In this document: piece after piece, positions 42,869-52,155 of the stretch
Numbering within the stretch: position 1 is the stretch's first letter
Layout of the letters: every line of letters starts with the position of its first letter
Translations under genes and position numbers: made by a program
The notes under the pieces: generated by a model
Database searches by the model: none
What the model was told of the DNA's origin: nothing
The model's input: only the letters and a program-made list of their open reading frames with translations
Source of the DNA: Benzoatithermus sp963720725
GTDB lineage: Bacteria > Pseudomonadota > Alphaproteobacteria > Geminicoccales > Geminicoccaceae
Direction: 5' to 3'
DNA: 64,000 bases
Assembly (NCBI GenBank): GCA_963720725.1
Contig: CAVRGN010000011.1
Span: forward strand, 345,564-409,563

Positions 42869-44470
42869 TTACCGAACTTCCAGAACAAGACGCGAACGCC
42901 TCGGGCCGGGCTCCCGCTGCCCAGGGCCAGCATCGCCGTCAGATCGCACCCTCCACCACCAGATCGACCAACCCTTCGCCCGGTCGGCACCACGACCCGG
43001 GTCGATCAAGCCGCGCGAGAGCCTCCAGCGCCGCGTCGCGGATCCGCGGCTCCTGCAGCGACGTCGCGCAGCTGCGCCACCTTCTCCCGGTAGAGCTCCG
43101 GCAGGTTCGGGTGCAGCCGCACGGGCGTCGGCTCGGGCTGCCGCCAGTCCCGCCAGCAACATCCCGCGCTCGGCCTCCAGCTCCTGCAGCTGGCCGAGCA
43201 GGCCCGGCGTGCGCAGGCCCTCGGCGATGGCGTCGGACAGCCCCGCAGCTTGCGCTCGAGCTTCGCCAGCCGCTGCGCCTGCTCCGCCCGCCGGCTCGTG
43301 CACTCCGGCACGGCAGCGCGGTTCATCTCCGCGGTGAACTCGGCCACGAACGCGGCTACCGCCCGGGCTCCAGCAGCCGGTCGCGCAGCAGATCCAGGAT
43401 CAGGTCCTCCACCTCTGCGCGGCGCAGGCCGGTGCGGTGGCCGCAGGTGCCGAGCTTGCGGGCGTTGGCGCAGGCGAGATAGTCGCGGCCGATGGAGGCG
43501 TAGCCGCCACCGCAGCAGCCGCAGACCAGGAGCCCGGAGAGGAGGTGCTGCGGCCGGCGCCGCTCCCAGAACCGGCTGGCCTTGATCTTCTGCGCCGTGG
43601 GTGCTTGCTCGAGCTGTGCCTGCCTCGCCTTCACCGCCTGCCACAACTCGTCCGCGACGATCCGCAGCTCCGGCACCTCGACGACTACCAGCTCCGCCGC
43701 ATCGTTCGGGCGCGACACCCGCTTGCCCGTCGTCGGGTCCTTGACGTAGCGCAGCCGGTTCCAGACCAGCCGGCCAATGTAGAGCTCGTTGTTGAGCAGG
43801 CCGGTGCCGCGCTGTCGGTGGCCGCGGATCGTCGTGTCGCGCCAAAGCTCGCCACGCGGGCCGGGGATGCCCTCGGCGTTGAGCGCCTTCGCGATCGCCT
43901 TGGGCGAGGACCCGCCGGCGAACGCGGTGAAGATCCGCCGCACGATCGCGGCCTCGGCGGCGACGATCCGACGCCCGCCGCGCACTGGCCCATCCCTGCC
44001 CGGCTCGTGGGCCACGGCGTAGCCGTAGCAAAGCCCGCCAGCGCTGCGTCCCGCCCGCACCCGGCCGGCCAGCCCGCGCCGGGTCTTCTGCGCCAGGTCC
44101 TTGAGGTAGAGGGCGTTCATCGCCCCCTTCAGCCCGACATGCAGCTCGCCGATCTCGCCCTCGGCCACGGTAACGATGCGCACGCCAAGAAAAGTCAGCC
44201 GCTTGTAGAGGGCGGCCACGTCCTCCTGGTCCCGCGACAGCCGGTCCAGGCTCTCCGCCAGCACCACCTCAATCCGCCCAGCACGCACGTCCGCGAGCAG
44301 CCGCTGGTGGCCCGGCCGCATCGCAAGCACCGCTCAGGGCATGGTCCCACCGGCCAGCCCTGCCGCAGGGCCAGCGCGCGGCACAGCCGCACCTGAACCT
44401 TGATCGACGCTGCGACTGCGGTGTGCTCGTAACGGGCGCGAAGCTTGGCGCTGCTCTTGCCGATGGAGCG
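42869..44470 (-). pseudogene. Decayed large serine recombinase
   Basis: Remnant of a site-specific serine recombinase (resolvase/invertase type with zinc-ribbon and coiled-coil C-terminus). The best-kept part is 43356-44330: a resolvase-core segment with AESLDRLSRDQEDVAALY, the recombinase domain (AIAKALNAEGIPGPRG) and the zinc ribbon VCGCCGGGYASIGRDYLACANAR. The N-terminus (RLCRALALRQGW) is in another frame, and the catalytic Ser region reads ARYEHT where ARYS-type is expected. The C-terminal coiled coil is split between two frames at 43006 and 42869. At least three frameshifts make it non-functional. It lies directly downstream of tRNA-fMet, a common integration site. Confidence 0.85.
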
Positions 44471-44504
44471 ATGACCGGTCCCCTCCGGCGGCGGGCGAGG
44501 CCGG

Positions 44505-45239
44505 TCAGCAATCCAGCTGCATGGCCATAGTCTGCATGACCAGCTGCGTCCTGTTCTGCGCCTGCACCTTCCGCATCAGCTTGCGCACGTGCACCTTCAC
44601 CGTGCCCTCGCTCATCCCCAGCTCGAACGCGATCAGCTTGTTGGCCAAGCCGCGCCGGAGGCACCGGAGGATCTGCGACTGACGGGCGGACAGGTCGCTC
44701 GGGCACGGTGCCGTGAGCGTCGGATTCTCCGACGGGGCGCGATGCGCTGCCAGCAGGGAGCGCAAGGGCGCGTAGGTGCCGCCGGCGCAGATCAGCCGCA
44801 CCGCCTCCGCCACGACGGCGGACGGCAGGCTGGTCGGCAGATAGCCACGAGCGCCGGCCTGCAGCGCGGCGACGATCGCTTGGCAGGCATCGCTCTCCGC
44901 CACGAAGGCAAACGGCACCCCCGGCAGAGCCCCTTGAACCTGATCCAAGATGTGGCTGACAGCTGCGTCGTGGATGCCGGCGCCGCCGATGTTGATCAGC
45001 ACGATCGCCACTCGCTCCTCGTCCGGCAACACGGCGGGCGCTTCGGCAATATCGGCGAGCGCCAGAATCCGTCGCTCGGCCAACCCATGTGACAAGCAAC
45101 TTGCAATACTGTCACGGGTCAGTGGCTTGTCGTCGATATAGATCACAATGTCTTTGCTGCTCGGCCCAGCCAAGGTTGCGGTACCTAGGTAAGCTGAAGA
45201 TGATACGCGTCTCTGCCCCTCATGGCTCACATCCGACAT
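44505..45239 (-). CDS. LuxR-family regulator with degenerate receiver domain
   Basis: 244 residues: receiver-like domain (about 28-150) and C-terminal LuxR/GerE helix-turn-helix (about 180-240, LSARQSQILRCLRRGLANKLIAFELGMSEGTVKVHVRKL). In the receiver the acidic pair is present (IDDKPLTRDS), but the phospho-acceptor site reads VLINIGGAG, with Asn for Asp, and the conserved Lys of GYL-K-S is Thr (GYLPTSL). It is probably not phosphorylated. It is divergent from, and about 480 bases from, the exopolysaccharide operon, which it may regulate. ATG 45239 is preferred to the TTG at 45242. Confidence 0.85.
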   Translation of the reverse strand: MSDVSHEGQRRVSSSAYLGTATLAGPSSKDIVIYIDDKPLTRDSIASCLSHGLAERRILALADIAEAPAVLPDEERVAIVLINIGGAGIHDAAVSHILDQVQGALPGVPFAFVAESDACQAIVAALQAGARGYLPTSLPSAVVAEAVRLICAGGTYAPLRSLLAAHRAPSENPTLTAPCPSDLSARQSQILRCLRRGLANKLIAFELGMSEGTVKVHVRKLMRKVQAQNRTQLVMQTMAMQLDC

Positions 45240-45722
45240 CAACGTACCCCGACTGACGACGCTGGGTTCTTAGCTTTCTACTGTACTGCCATACACCAGT
45301 GTTCCGAGGTTGCAAGAAGCAATCTTCGCGCGACTATACCTCAGGCTTCCTTCGAAGCTTTACAGATACTTCCAGGGTTGTCCGTTTGCGCGTTTGCCGA
45401 GTGCCGCCTTCCAAGGTGGTACCGAGCCCACCCAGATTGGGGTCACGTCGCACTCCTTTGGGCCGCGGGCCTGACCGATCGGCCATACCGTCACCTCTCC
45501 GGGATGTCCCTGTCCGCCACCCCAAGGCCGAAATCGCGGCTTGCGGCATCGGATCGGGCCATATGGCTGGAATGCGCACGCCTTGTTGCGTCCAATATCC
45601 GCCGTTTGACGCTGCCCAGAGCCTAAGGACTCGGTCACCTAGCACTTTGCCGAACTTAACCATATCACAACATCAACTAAGGTGCAGCCGATCTGAATAG
45701 CGCAGCGGGTCGGGGTTATTTC
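45240..45722. other. Regulatory intergenic region before the exopolysaccharide operon
   Basis: About 480 bases between the divergent LuxR-type gene and the first EPS gene, distinctly less GC-rich than its flanks in its last third. An open frame across 45222-45626 has no convincing start or similarity. I could not identify a definite -35/-10 pair; the region very probably carries the operon promoter and regulator sites. Confidence 0.5.
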
Positions 45723-46217
45723 ATGCCTATTGCTGATGTGCTGCTAGGCGACGAGGTGCTCATTCCTCATCGTGAACTCGTTAATCTTTATGGCTGCGAG
45801 ATCGGCGCGCAGAGTTCGATTGGGCCTTTCGTCGAGATCCAGCGCGGCTGTGTGGTCGGCAGCCGCTGCAAGATCGGCTCCCACAGCTTCCTGTGCGCCG
45901 GCGTGGTCATCGAGGACGCGGTCATGGTCGCTCACGGGGTGATGTTCACCAACGACCGGCTCCCTAGCGCGACGCGCGCAGACGGACACCCTAAGGCGCT
46001 GGGCGATTGGCGTCTTGAGCCCATTTTAGTTCGCTGCGGTGCGACAATCGGCAGCAACGCCACCATCCTCGCCGGAGTGATTATCGGTCGCGAGGCGCTG
46101 GTAGCCGCCGGTGCCGTGGTCACCCGCGACGTACCCGACTTTGCCATCGTGAGTGGCGTGCCGGCTCGAGTTGTCGGCGACATCCGCGAGCGGCGGGCCG
46201 CGGAGGTCGCGGCATGA
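45723..46217 (+). CDS. Hexapeptide-repeat acyltransferase (sugar N-acetyltransferase type)
   Basis: 164 residues forming a left-handed beta-helix of hexapeptide repeats (IGPFVEI, VGSRCKIGSHSFL, IGSNATILAGVIIG) ending AGAVVTRDVPDFAIVSGVPARVV, as in WlbB/PglD-like enzymes that acetylate nucleotide amino sugars. Cofactor is usually acetyl-CoA; trimeric, cytoplasmic. First gene of the EPS operon, followed by a coupled Gfo/Idh gene and a DegT aminotransferase, a known trio for making 3-acetamido sugars. The product sugar is inference. Confidence 0.85.
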   Translation: MPIADVLLGDEVLIPHRELVNLYGCEIGAQSSIGPFVEIQRGCVVGSRCKIGSHSFLCAGVVIEDAVMVAHGVMFTNDRLPSATRADGHPKALGDWRLEPILVRCGATIGSNATILAGVIIGREALVAAGAVVTRDVPDFAIVSGVPARVVGDIRERRAAEVAA

Positions 46218-47242
46218 TCGGCTTCGGGCTGGTCGGCTACGGCTATTGGGGTCCGAACCTCGCCCGCTGCCTCGGGGAACATGACGGTTGCCGCCTGCTG
46301 GCCGTGCACGACCAGGACAGCACGGCCCGCGCACGGGCCATCAGTCGGCATGCCGGGCTGCGCGAGTGCGCCAGCGCCGAGGATCTGTTCGGCGATCCGG
46401 AGATCGACGCGGTCGCGATCGCAACCCCGGTCCACTCTCATCATGCCCTGGCGCTGGCGGCGATCCGTGCGGGCAAGCACGTGCTCATCGAGAAGCCGCT
46501 GGCGGCGAGTATCGCCGAAGCCGAGAGCCTGGTCGCAGAGGCCGAGCGCCTCGGCCGCACCCTGATGGTCGACCACACCTTCGTGTTCACGCCTGCGGTC
46601 CGCAAGATCCGCGAGCTGGTCGCGGCGGGCGAGATCGGCGCCGTCCACTACTATGATTCGATCCGTATCAATCTGGGTCTGTTCCAACAGGACGTGAGCG
46701 TGGTCTGGGACCTCGCGGTCCACGATCTGGCCATACTGTCCTACATCCTGCCGGAACGGCCGGTGACCATCTCGGCGCAGGCCGCCCGCCACCTGACCGG
46801 GCGGCCGGAAAGCATGGCGTTCGTCACGCTAGGCTACCCGAGTGGCGCGGTGGCCCACATCAACGTCAATTGGCTTGCGCCGGTGAAGGTGCGCCAGACG
46901 CTGATCGGCGGCAGCCGCCGCATGATCGTCTACAACGACCTCGAGCCCAGCGAGAAGGTGAAGGTCTACGACCGCGGCGCCCATCTGATCGCCGGCCGCG
47001 AGGAGCGCGACCAGCTGCGCGTCGGCTACCGGACCGGCGACATGTGGGCGCCACAGCTGCCGGCCACGGAGGCGCTGAAGTCGGCCATCGGCCATTTCGT
47101 GGACTGCGTGACCTCGCGCACCCGCCCGGTCACGGATGGTGCGGTCGGACGGGAGATCGTCGAGCTGCTCACCTCGGCGACCAGCTCGATCCGCCAGGGC
47201 GGCCGCCCCGTGGAGCTTGCCCAGCGGAGGCTCGCCTCGTGA
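46214..47242 (+). CDS. Gfo/Idh/MocA-family sugar oxidoreductase
   Basis: 342 residues: N-terminal Rossmann fold (VGYGYWGPNLARCL, residues 7-20), the EKPLAAS motif (residues about 94-100, catalytic Lys) and a C-terminal alpha/beta domain with a catalytic-His helix (WDLAVHDLAILSYIL). By family it oxidises a nucleotide sugar, often at C3, ahead of transamination. Start ATG overlaps the upstream stop (ATGA). Context with DegT and acyltransferase supports an amino-sugar pathway. Confidence 0.88.
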   Translation: MIGFGLVGYGYWGPNLARCLGEHDGCRLLAVHDQDSTARARAISRHAGLRECASAEDLFGDPEIDAVAIATPVHSHHALALAAIRAGKHVLIEKPLAASIAEAESLVAEAERLGRTLMVDHTFVFTPAVRKIRELVAAGEIGAVHYYDSIRINLGLFQQDVSVVWDLAVHDLAILSYILPERPVTISAQAARHLTGRPESMAFVTLGYPSGAVAHINVNWLAPVKVRQTLIGGSRRMIVYNDLEPSEKVKVYDRGAHLIAGREERDQLRVGYRTGDMWAPQLPATEALKSAIGHFVDCVTSRTRPVTDGAVGREIVELLTSATSSIRQGGRPVELAQRRLAS

Positions 47243-48348
47243 TCCCGCTGCTGGACCTGCAGGCCCAGAACCGCGGCCTGGCGGAGGAGCTCGAGGCGGC
47301 GTTCGCGCGGGTGCTTCGCAGCGGCCGCTACGTCCTGGGGGAGGAGGTCGAGCGCTTCGAAACAGCGTTTGCGACCCATTGCGGCACCAGCCATGCGGTG
47401 GCGGTCAGCTCAGGCACCGCGGCACTCCATCTGGCCCTGCTGGCGGCCGGGGTGGGGCCGGGCGACGAGGTGATCACCACCGCGATGACGTTCGTGGCCA
47501 CCGTGGCCGCGATCCAGCAGGTCGGCGCCCGCCCGGTGCTGGTCGACATCGATCCGCTGACCCGCACGCTCGAGCCGCGCTCGGTCGACCGCGCGGTGAC
47601 CGGTCGGACCAAGGCGATCCTGCCCGTGCACCTGCACGGGGGCATGGCCGACATGGAAGCGATCGCCGGCATCGCCGAAGCCTACGGGCTCACGGTGATC
47701 GAGGACGCGGCCCAGGCGCATGGCGCCGAGTATTTCGGCCGACGCGCCGGCAGCCTCGGCGATCTGGGCTGCTTCAGCTTCTATCCGGGCAAGAATCTCG
47801 GCGCATGTGGCGAGGGCGGCGCCGTGGTCACCGACGACGCGGACCTGGCGGCCACCTTGCGCATGCTCCGCGACTGGGGCCAGAGCGAGAAGTACCGGCA
47901 CGTCGTCAAGGGATTCAACTACCGGATGGATGCCATCCAGGGCGCCATCCTCGCAGTCAAGCTTGCCCATCTGGACCGGTGGACCGAAGCGCGCCGCGGC
48001 CATGCCGCGCACTACCGCGAATTGCTCGCCGGCAGCGGCATTGCGCTGCCGCACGAGGCCGCCGGGTGCCGCCACGTCTTCCACGTGTTCGCCGTCGAGG
48101 TCGACGACCGTGACCACGCTCGCGATCAGCTGGCCGGCGCCGGCATCGCCACCGGCATCCACTATCCAGCGCCGGTCCATCTCCAGCCGGCCTATCGCGA
48201 CCTCGGGCACCGGCGCGGGGCTTTCCCGGGCGCCGAGCGCTTCGCGGGCGCCACCCTCTCCCTGCCGCTCTATCCCGAGCTGCGCCCCGATCAGGTCGAG
48301 CGGATCGCCGAGGCCGTGCTCGCGGTCCGGGCCCTCCACCATGTCTGA
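47239..48348 (+). CDS. DegT/DnrJ/EryC1 nucleotide-sugar aminotransferase
   Basis: 369-residue PLP enzyme transferring an amino group to a keto sugar. PLP-site motif FSFYPGKNLGACGEGG with Lys near residue 184; substrate motifs SSGTAALHLAL and EDAAQAHGA. It starts with GTG at 47239 overlapping the Gfo/Idh stop (GTGA). Likely acts on the keto sugar made by the upstream oxidoreductase. Confidence 0.92.
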   Translation: MIPLLDLQAQNRGLAEELEAAFARVLRSGRYVLGEEVERFETAFATHCGTSHAVAVSSGTAALHLALLAAGVGPGDEVITTAMTFVATVAAIQQVGARPVLVDIDPLTRTLEPRSVDRAVTGRTKAILPVHLHGGMADMEAIAGIAEAYGLTVIEDAAQAHGAEYFGRRAGSLGDLGCFSFYPGKNLGACGEGGAVVTDDADLAATLRMLRDWGQSEKYRHVVKGFNYRMDAIQGAILAVKLAHLDRWTEARRGHAAHYRELLAGSGIALPHEAAGCRHVFHVFAVEVDDRDHARDQLAGAGIATGIHYPAPVHLQPAYRDLGHRRGAFPGAERFAGATLSLPLYPELRPDQVERIAEAVLAVRALHHV

Positions 48349-49396
48349 CGTCAGCCATCCCCGGCGTGTCGCCGATGCCGTCCGGCCGGGCTTCGCCTTG
48401 GACCGGATGGTGACGCTGATGCGGCAGGCGATCGAACGGCTGGGCCTCGATCTCGCCGACGTGCCGGTGCTCACCGAGGCAGCGAGCGGGGCCTATGCCT
48501 CGACGGCGGTGCTCGCGGCGCTGGCGGGCGCCGATTGGGTGTACGCGGTCGCCCGCGACTCCCGTCACGGCAGCTGCGGCGACCTGGCCCGCCAGACGCT
48601 GGCGCTGGCACGTGCCGCCGGTGTCGCCGACCGCGTCGAGATCGTGATCGGCCCGCCTTACGCTGCCGCCAGCAAGAGCCTGATCGTGACCCATAGCGAT
48701 GGTCTGCACCCGCTGGACGCGGAGACGATCGCGCGGCTTCCCAGCACAGCCGTGGTGGCCCTGATGCATGGCGGACGAGAGCAGCGCGATATGGGCCTGG
48801 ACCTGCTGGCCTGCAGCCGCCGCGGAATCCCAGTGGTCACCGTCAACGAACATCACCCTCAAGCTGGCACATTTCCGTATCTCGGCTGCCTGGCCGTGCG
48901 CGAACTGCACGATGCCGGCTTCGCGGTGCATGGCTGCCGGATAGCGTTGCTCAGCGACGCCGAGTTCGCGCCCTGCCTGCGGCTCGCGCTGGAAAGGCTT
49001 GGCGGTCGCGTCGCACTGGCGGCACGCTGCGCCGACCTGCCTCCAGGTCCCTTCGATGCGCTGCTGGTGGCGATGTCGCCTCGGGGGCGCGACGCATTCT
49101 CGGTGGACGAGTTGCTCGAGCACCTGGGACCACTTCCGGTGGTTCAGTTCTCAGGCGCGCTCGACCGCACGGGCGTTGCCGACGCCGGCGTAAGCCTTTG
49201 GCCGCCGGCCATGAGCGACGGGGACGAGGGAGGTATCGACCTGTCCGCGATCGGTCCCGATCTGGTGATTGGCCGGACCGCGGCGGTATGGCGCGCTGCC
49301 GAGCTGGTGCTTCGGCATGGTCCCGGCGCAGCCACACGGACCAGTCCGGCCCTGCTCGTCAGGCAGTCCTTCGACCATCTGAACGGCCGGCCATGA
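48341..49396 (+). CDS. Unassigned protein of the EPS operon
   Basis: 351 residues, no signal peptide or membrane segment. I do not recognise the family. Residues about 35-90 (VPVLTEAASGAYASTAVLAALAGADWVYAVAR, split by me) have alternating beta-strand/helix character with a Gly-rich turn, as in a Rossmann-like nucleotide or SAM fold; a second such segment lies around 165-215 (IPVVTVNEHHPQAGTFPYLGC). A charged acidic tail region includes SDGDEGGIDLSAIGPDLVIG. The ATG overlaps the upstream stop by eight bases and the next gene overlaps its stop (ATGA), so it is an integral part of the operon, between an aminotransferase and an acyltransferase. An enzyme or binding protein of sugar modification is likely. 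Confidence 0.75.
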   Translation: MSDVSHPRRVADAVRPGFALDRMVTLMRQAIERLGLDLADVPVLTEAASGAYASTAVLAALAGADWVYAVARDSRHGSCGDLARQTLALARAAGVADRVEIVIGPPYAAASKSLIVTHSDGLHPLDAETIARLPSTAVVALMHGGREQRDMGLDLLACSRRGIPVVTVNEHHPQAGTFPYLGCLAVRELHDAGFAVHGCRIALLSDAEFAPCLRLALERLGGRVALAARCADLPPGPFDALLVAMSPRGRDAFSVDELLEHLGPLPVVQFSGALDRTGVADAGVSLWPPAMSDGDEGGIDLSAIGPDLVIGRTAAVWRAAELVLRHGPGAATRTSPALLVRQSFDHLNGRP

Positions 49397-50118
49397 TCGA
49401 GCCTCGGCATCTGCAACGCAGCGCGGCATCGTCCGCCACCGGTCGGCGTGTGGTCGGCGCCAGTCACGGGGCGGCGCTGCCAGCGCGACCAGCTTCCTAT
49501 GAGCTCGAACTGGCGGCGCAGCTTAAGGAACGCTGCTCGACGGCCGAGTTGGAACAGCTCTACCGAAGCTATGGCGACGGTGTCGGGTTCGTGGCCGAGT
49601 TGCTGCGGCGCGTGGCGATCCGGGCACTGGCCAAGGAGCTAGGCAGCGACCTTACGGTGGGTCCGAATGTCGGATTTCGCCACTTGGAAACCTTCACGAT
49701 CGGCGACGGTGTCTACCTCGGCGAACAGGCTCTAATTTATGGCCGCCACGATGGTGCCTGTAGCATCGGCAGCGGAGCTTGGATCGGGCCGCAAGCATTC
49801 CTGGACGCACGCGATCTGGTGATTGGCGAGTTTGTCGGCTGGGGACCCGGAGCGAAGATTCTGGGTTCGCTCCACACCGGCCAACCGCTCGATGTCCCGG
49901 TGATCAAGACCGACCTGGTGATCAGCCCGGTCCGCATCGGCGCGTGGGCCGACATCGGCACGAACGCGACCATTCTCCCCGGGGTAACGCTCGGTGAGGG
50001 ATGTCTGGTGGGTGCCGGAGCGGTCGTCACCGGTGATGTCCCGGCCATGGCCATCGTGGCGGGAGTACCCGCGAAGCTGATCGGCTGGCGCGACCGGACG
50101 CGGGGGCGCGCCACGTGA
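49393..50118 (+). CDS. Hexapeptide-repeat acyltransferase
   Basis: 241 residues: an N-terminal helical extension (about 1-80, including a charged helix ELAAQLKERCSTAELEQLY) before a left-handed beta-helix (about 85-235) ending AGAVVTGDVPAMAIVAGVPAKLIGW. Overlaps the upstream stop (ATGA). By family it acetylates a sugar amine or hydroxyl. The longer N-terminus distinguishes it from the first acyltransferase of the operon and may bind a partner. Confidence 0.82.
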   Translation: MIEPRHLQRSAASSATGRRVVGASHGAALPARPASYELELAAQLKERCSTAELEQLYRSYGDGVGFVAELLRRVAIRALAKELGSDLTVGPNVGFRHLETFTIGDGVYLGEQALIYGRHDGACSIGSGAWIGPQAFLDARDLVIGEFVGWGPGAKILGSLHTGQPLDVPVIKTDLVISPVRIGAWADIGTNATILPGVTLGEGCLVGAGAVVTGDVPAMAIVAGVPAKLIGWRDRTRGRAT

Positions 50119-51161
50119 CGTCCGCGCGCGCTACTGAAGGCGACCGCAGCAGCGGCAAACGGCCTGCCGTTCTCCTGATCGGCTTCGGGCCGACGGCCGG
50201 CACGGCCATGGCGGCGCTGCTCGACCATTTTGACCTGTTGGGTGTCGTGCGCGGCACGCTGGAGCCCGACGACCCGGTGGCTGCCTTGGCCCGCGAGCGT
50301 GGCGTTCCGCTGCATCAGGCTCGTTCGCGCCGGCAGGTCGAGGAACTGGTCCTGTCGCTGCGACCCAAGGCCACGGTGATCTCCTCCTACAACCGCTTGC
50401 TTGGCCCAGCCGTGCTCGAGGCCTGTCCGGTGTTCAACGTCCACTATGCGCCGCTGCCGCGCTACCGGGGCAACGCACCCGTCAATTGGGCGCTGCTCAA
50501 CGGCGAGCAGGAGACGGCGATCACGGTCCATCGCGTGATCACCGGATTGGACGACGGCCCAATTCTCTTCCAAGAGAAGGTACCGATCAGGCCCGAAGAC
50601 AGCGCCACCAGCCTGTTGGAGCGGCTGAACGCCATCCAACGGCGCGAGCTCGGTACCGCCATCGAACGAGGGCTGTCCGGCTGGCCCGGAATACCGCAGG
50701 ACAACTCCGAGGCCACTTATGGCTGTCCGCGCAATCCGGAGGACGGCGAGATCGACTGGCGTCGACCGGCGGCGGAGATCGACAGCCTGACGCGAGCGCT
50801 GACCGCGCCTTTCCCGGGCGCCTTCACGCACCATCAGGGCACGACACTCGTCGTCCACCGGGCGGGCAAGGCCGAGAGCGAGCGGCGCTACGTCGGCGCC
50901 ATTCCCGGAAGGGTGATCGACCTCTCACCCGATGACGGCTGGATCGACGTGCTGACCGGCGGCGGCGTGCTGCGCGTGCACGAGATGAGCCGCTCCGGCG
51001 AGCCGCCACGACCCGCCACCCACTTCGTGAGCTCGCGCCGGGCCCGTCTCGGACTGACTCGCAACGACCTTCTGCAACGCATCACGGAGCTCGAGAAGCG
51101 CTTGGCCCGTCTCGAGGCCCGTCGCACCACCAGCTCGGGGGGTTCCGCCAGCCATGGCTGA
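50115..51161 (+). CDS. Sugar N-formyltransferase (Fmt-like)
   Basis: 348 residues resembling methionyl-tRNA formyltransferase and the sugar formyltransferases of O-antigen loci. Catalytic residues are visible: Asn and His in VFNVHYAPLPRYRG and Asp in GLDDGPILF. A C-terminal OB-like region (about 225-300) is followed by a charged helix (NDLLQRITELEKRLARLEAR). N10-formyl-tetrahydrofolate is the expected donor. The housekeeping fmt is normally next to def; its place here, GTG-coupled between an acyltransferase and an epimerase, points to a sugar role. Confidence 0.8.
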   Translation: MTSARATEGDRSSGKRPAVLLIGFGPTAGTAMAALLDHFDLLGVVRGTLEPDDPVAALARERGVPLHQARSRRQVEELVLSLRPKATVISSYNRLLGPAVLEACPVFNVHYAPLPRYRGNAPVNWALLNGEQETAITVHRVITGLDDGPILFQEKVPIRPEDSATSLLERLNAIQRRELGTAIERGLSGWPGIPQDNSEATYGCPRNPEDGEIDWRRPAAEIDSLTRALTAPFPGAFTHHQGTTLVVHRAGKAESERRYVGAIPGRVIDLSPDDGWIDVLTGGGVLRVHEMSRSGEPPRPATHFVSSRRARLGLTRNDLLQRITELEKRLARLEARRTTSSGGSASHG

Positions 51162-52155
51162 CCACATTCTGGCCGGCAGCAGCGTGCTGGTCACCGGCGG
51201 CGCGGGCTTCGTCGGCTCGCACATCGTCGACCAGCTCGTGGCCGCCGGCTGTGCCGAGGTCCGGGTGGTGGACGATCTGGTCCGAGGCTGCGAGGCCAAC
51301 CTGGAAGAGGCTGTCGCCAGCGGCCGGGTCGAGCTGATCGTAGACGACGTCCGTGACCGGAGCCTGATGCAACGGCTCGTCGCAGATGCCGACTACGTCT
51401 TCCACCAAGCGGCGCTGCGCATCACCCACTGCGCCGCCGAGCCGCGGCTCGCCCTGGAGGTCATGGTCGACGCCACGTTCGACCTGGTCGAACTCTGCGC
51501 CAGGTCCGGAGTGCGCAAGCTGGTCGCGGCGTCCTCAGCGTCGCTCTACGGCCTTGCCGACATTTTCCCGACGCCCGAGGACCAGCACCCATATGCCAAC
51601 CGTACGCTGTACGGCGCGGCCAAGCTCTTCAACGAGGGTCTGCTGCGCGCCTACCACGACATGCATGGCCTGGATTACGTGGCGCTGCGCTACTTCAACG
51701 TCTACGGCCCCCGCATGGACCTGCACGGCAAGTACACCGAGGTGCTGGTCCGGTGGATGGAGCGCCTGGCGGCCGGCGAACGCCCCGTGATCTTCGGCAG
51801 CGGCGGCCAGACCATGGACTTCGTCCATGTCCGCGACGTCGCTCGCGCCAACATCCTGGCGGCGGTGGCGCCGGCCAGCGACTGCGCCCTCAATGTCGGC
51901 ACCGGACGCGAGACCAGCCTGATCGAGCTCGCCCAGGCGCTCGCGGCCGTGTTCGGACGCAGCGATCTCGCGCCGGAGTTCCGGCCCGAGCGCGCCGTCA
52001 ACCCCGTGGGACGTCGGCTGGCCGATGTCCGCGCAGCGCGTGCCGTGCTCGGCTTCGAAGCCGAGACGTCGTTGGCGGACGGGCTCGCCGACCTGGTCGC
52101 ATGGTGGCGCCGGCAGCCATCCACCGCTCAGCCGATCGCGGCTGCGGCATCATGA
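51154..52155 (+). CDS. NAD-dependent nucleotide-sugar epimerase
   Basis: 333-residue extended SDR with TGGAGFVGSHIV (residues 14-25), catalytic Ser in SSASLYG and Tyr/Lys in LYGAAK. The SSASLYG site is of the epimerase type rather than the STDEVYG type of 4,6-dehydratases. Cytoplasmic. It overlaps the formyltransferase stop by eight bases and the next gene overlaps its stop. Substrate is probably a nucleotide sugar of the pathway; not determined. Confidence 0.88.
   Translation: MADHILAGSSVLVTGGAGFVGSHIVDQLVAAGCAEVRVVDDLVRGCEANLEEAVASGRVELIVDDVRDRSLMQRLVADADYVFHQAALRITHCAAEPRLALEVMVDATFDLVELCARSGVRKLVAASSASLYGLADIFPTPEDQHPYANRTLYGAAKLFNEGLLRAYHDMHGLDYVALRYFNVYGPRMDLHGKYTEVLVRWMERLAAGERPVIFGSGGQTMDFVHVRDVARANILAAVAPASDCALNVGTGRETSLIELAQALAAVFGRSDLAPEFRPERAVNPVGRRLADVRAARAVLGFEAETSLADGLADLVAWWRRQPSTAQPIAAAAS

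Noticed and set aside
45222..45626. 134-codon frame upstream of the EPS operon
   Set aside because: No ribosome site, no recognisable composition or motif; overlaps the start of the divergent LuxR gene.
50115..51161. Housekeeping methionyl-tRNA formyltransferase (fmt)
   Set aside because: The fold is the same, but def is not adjacent and the gene is coupled to sugar genes, so a sugar formyltransferase is the better reading.
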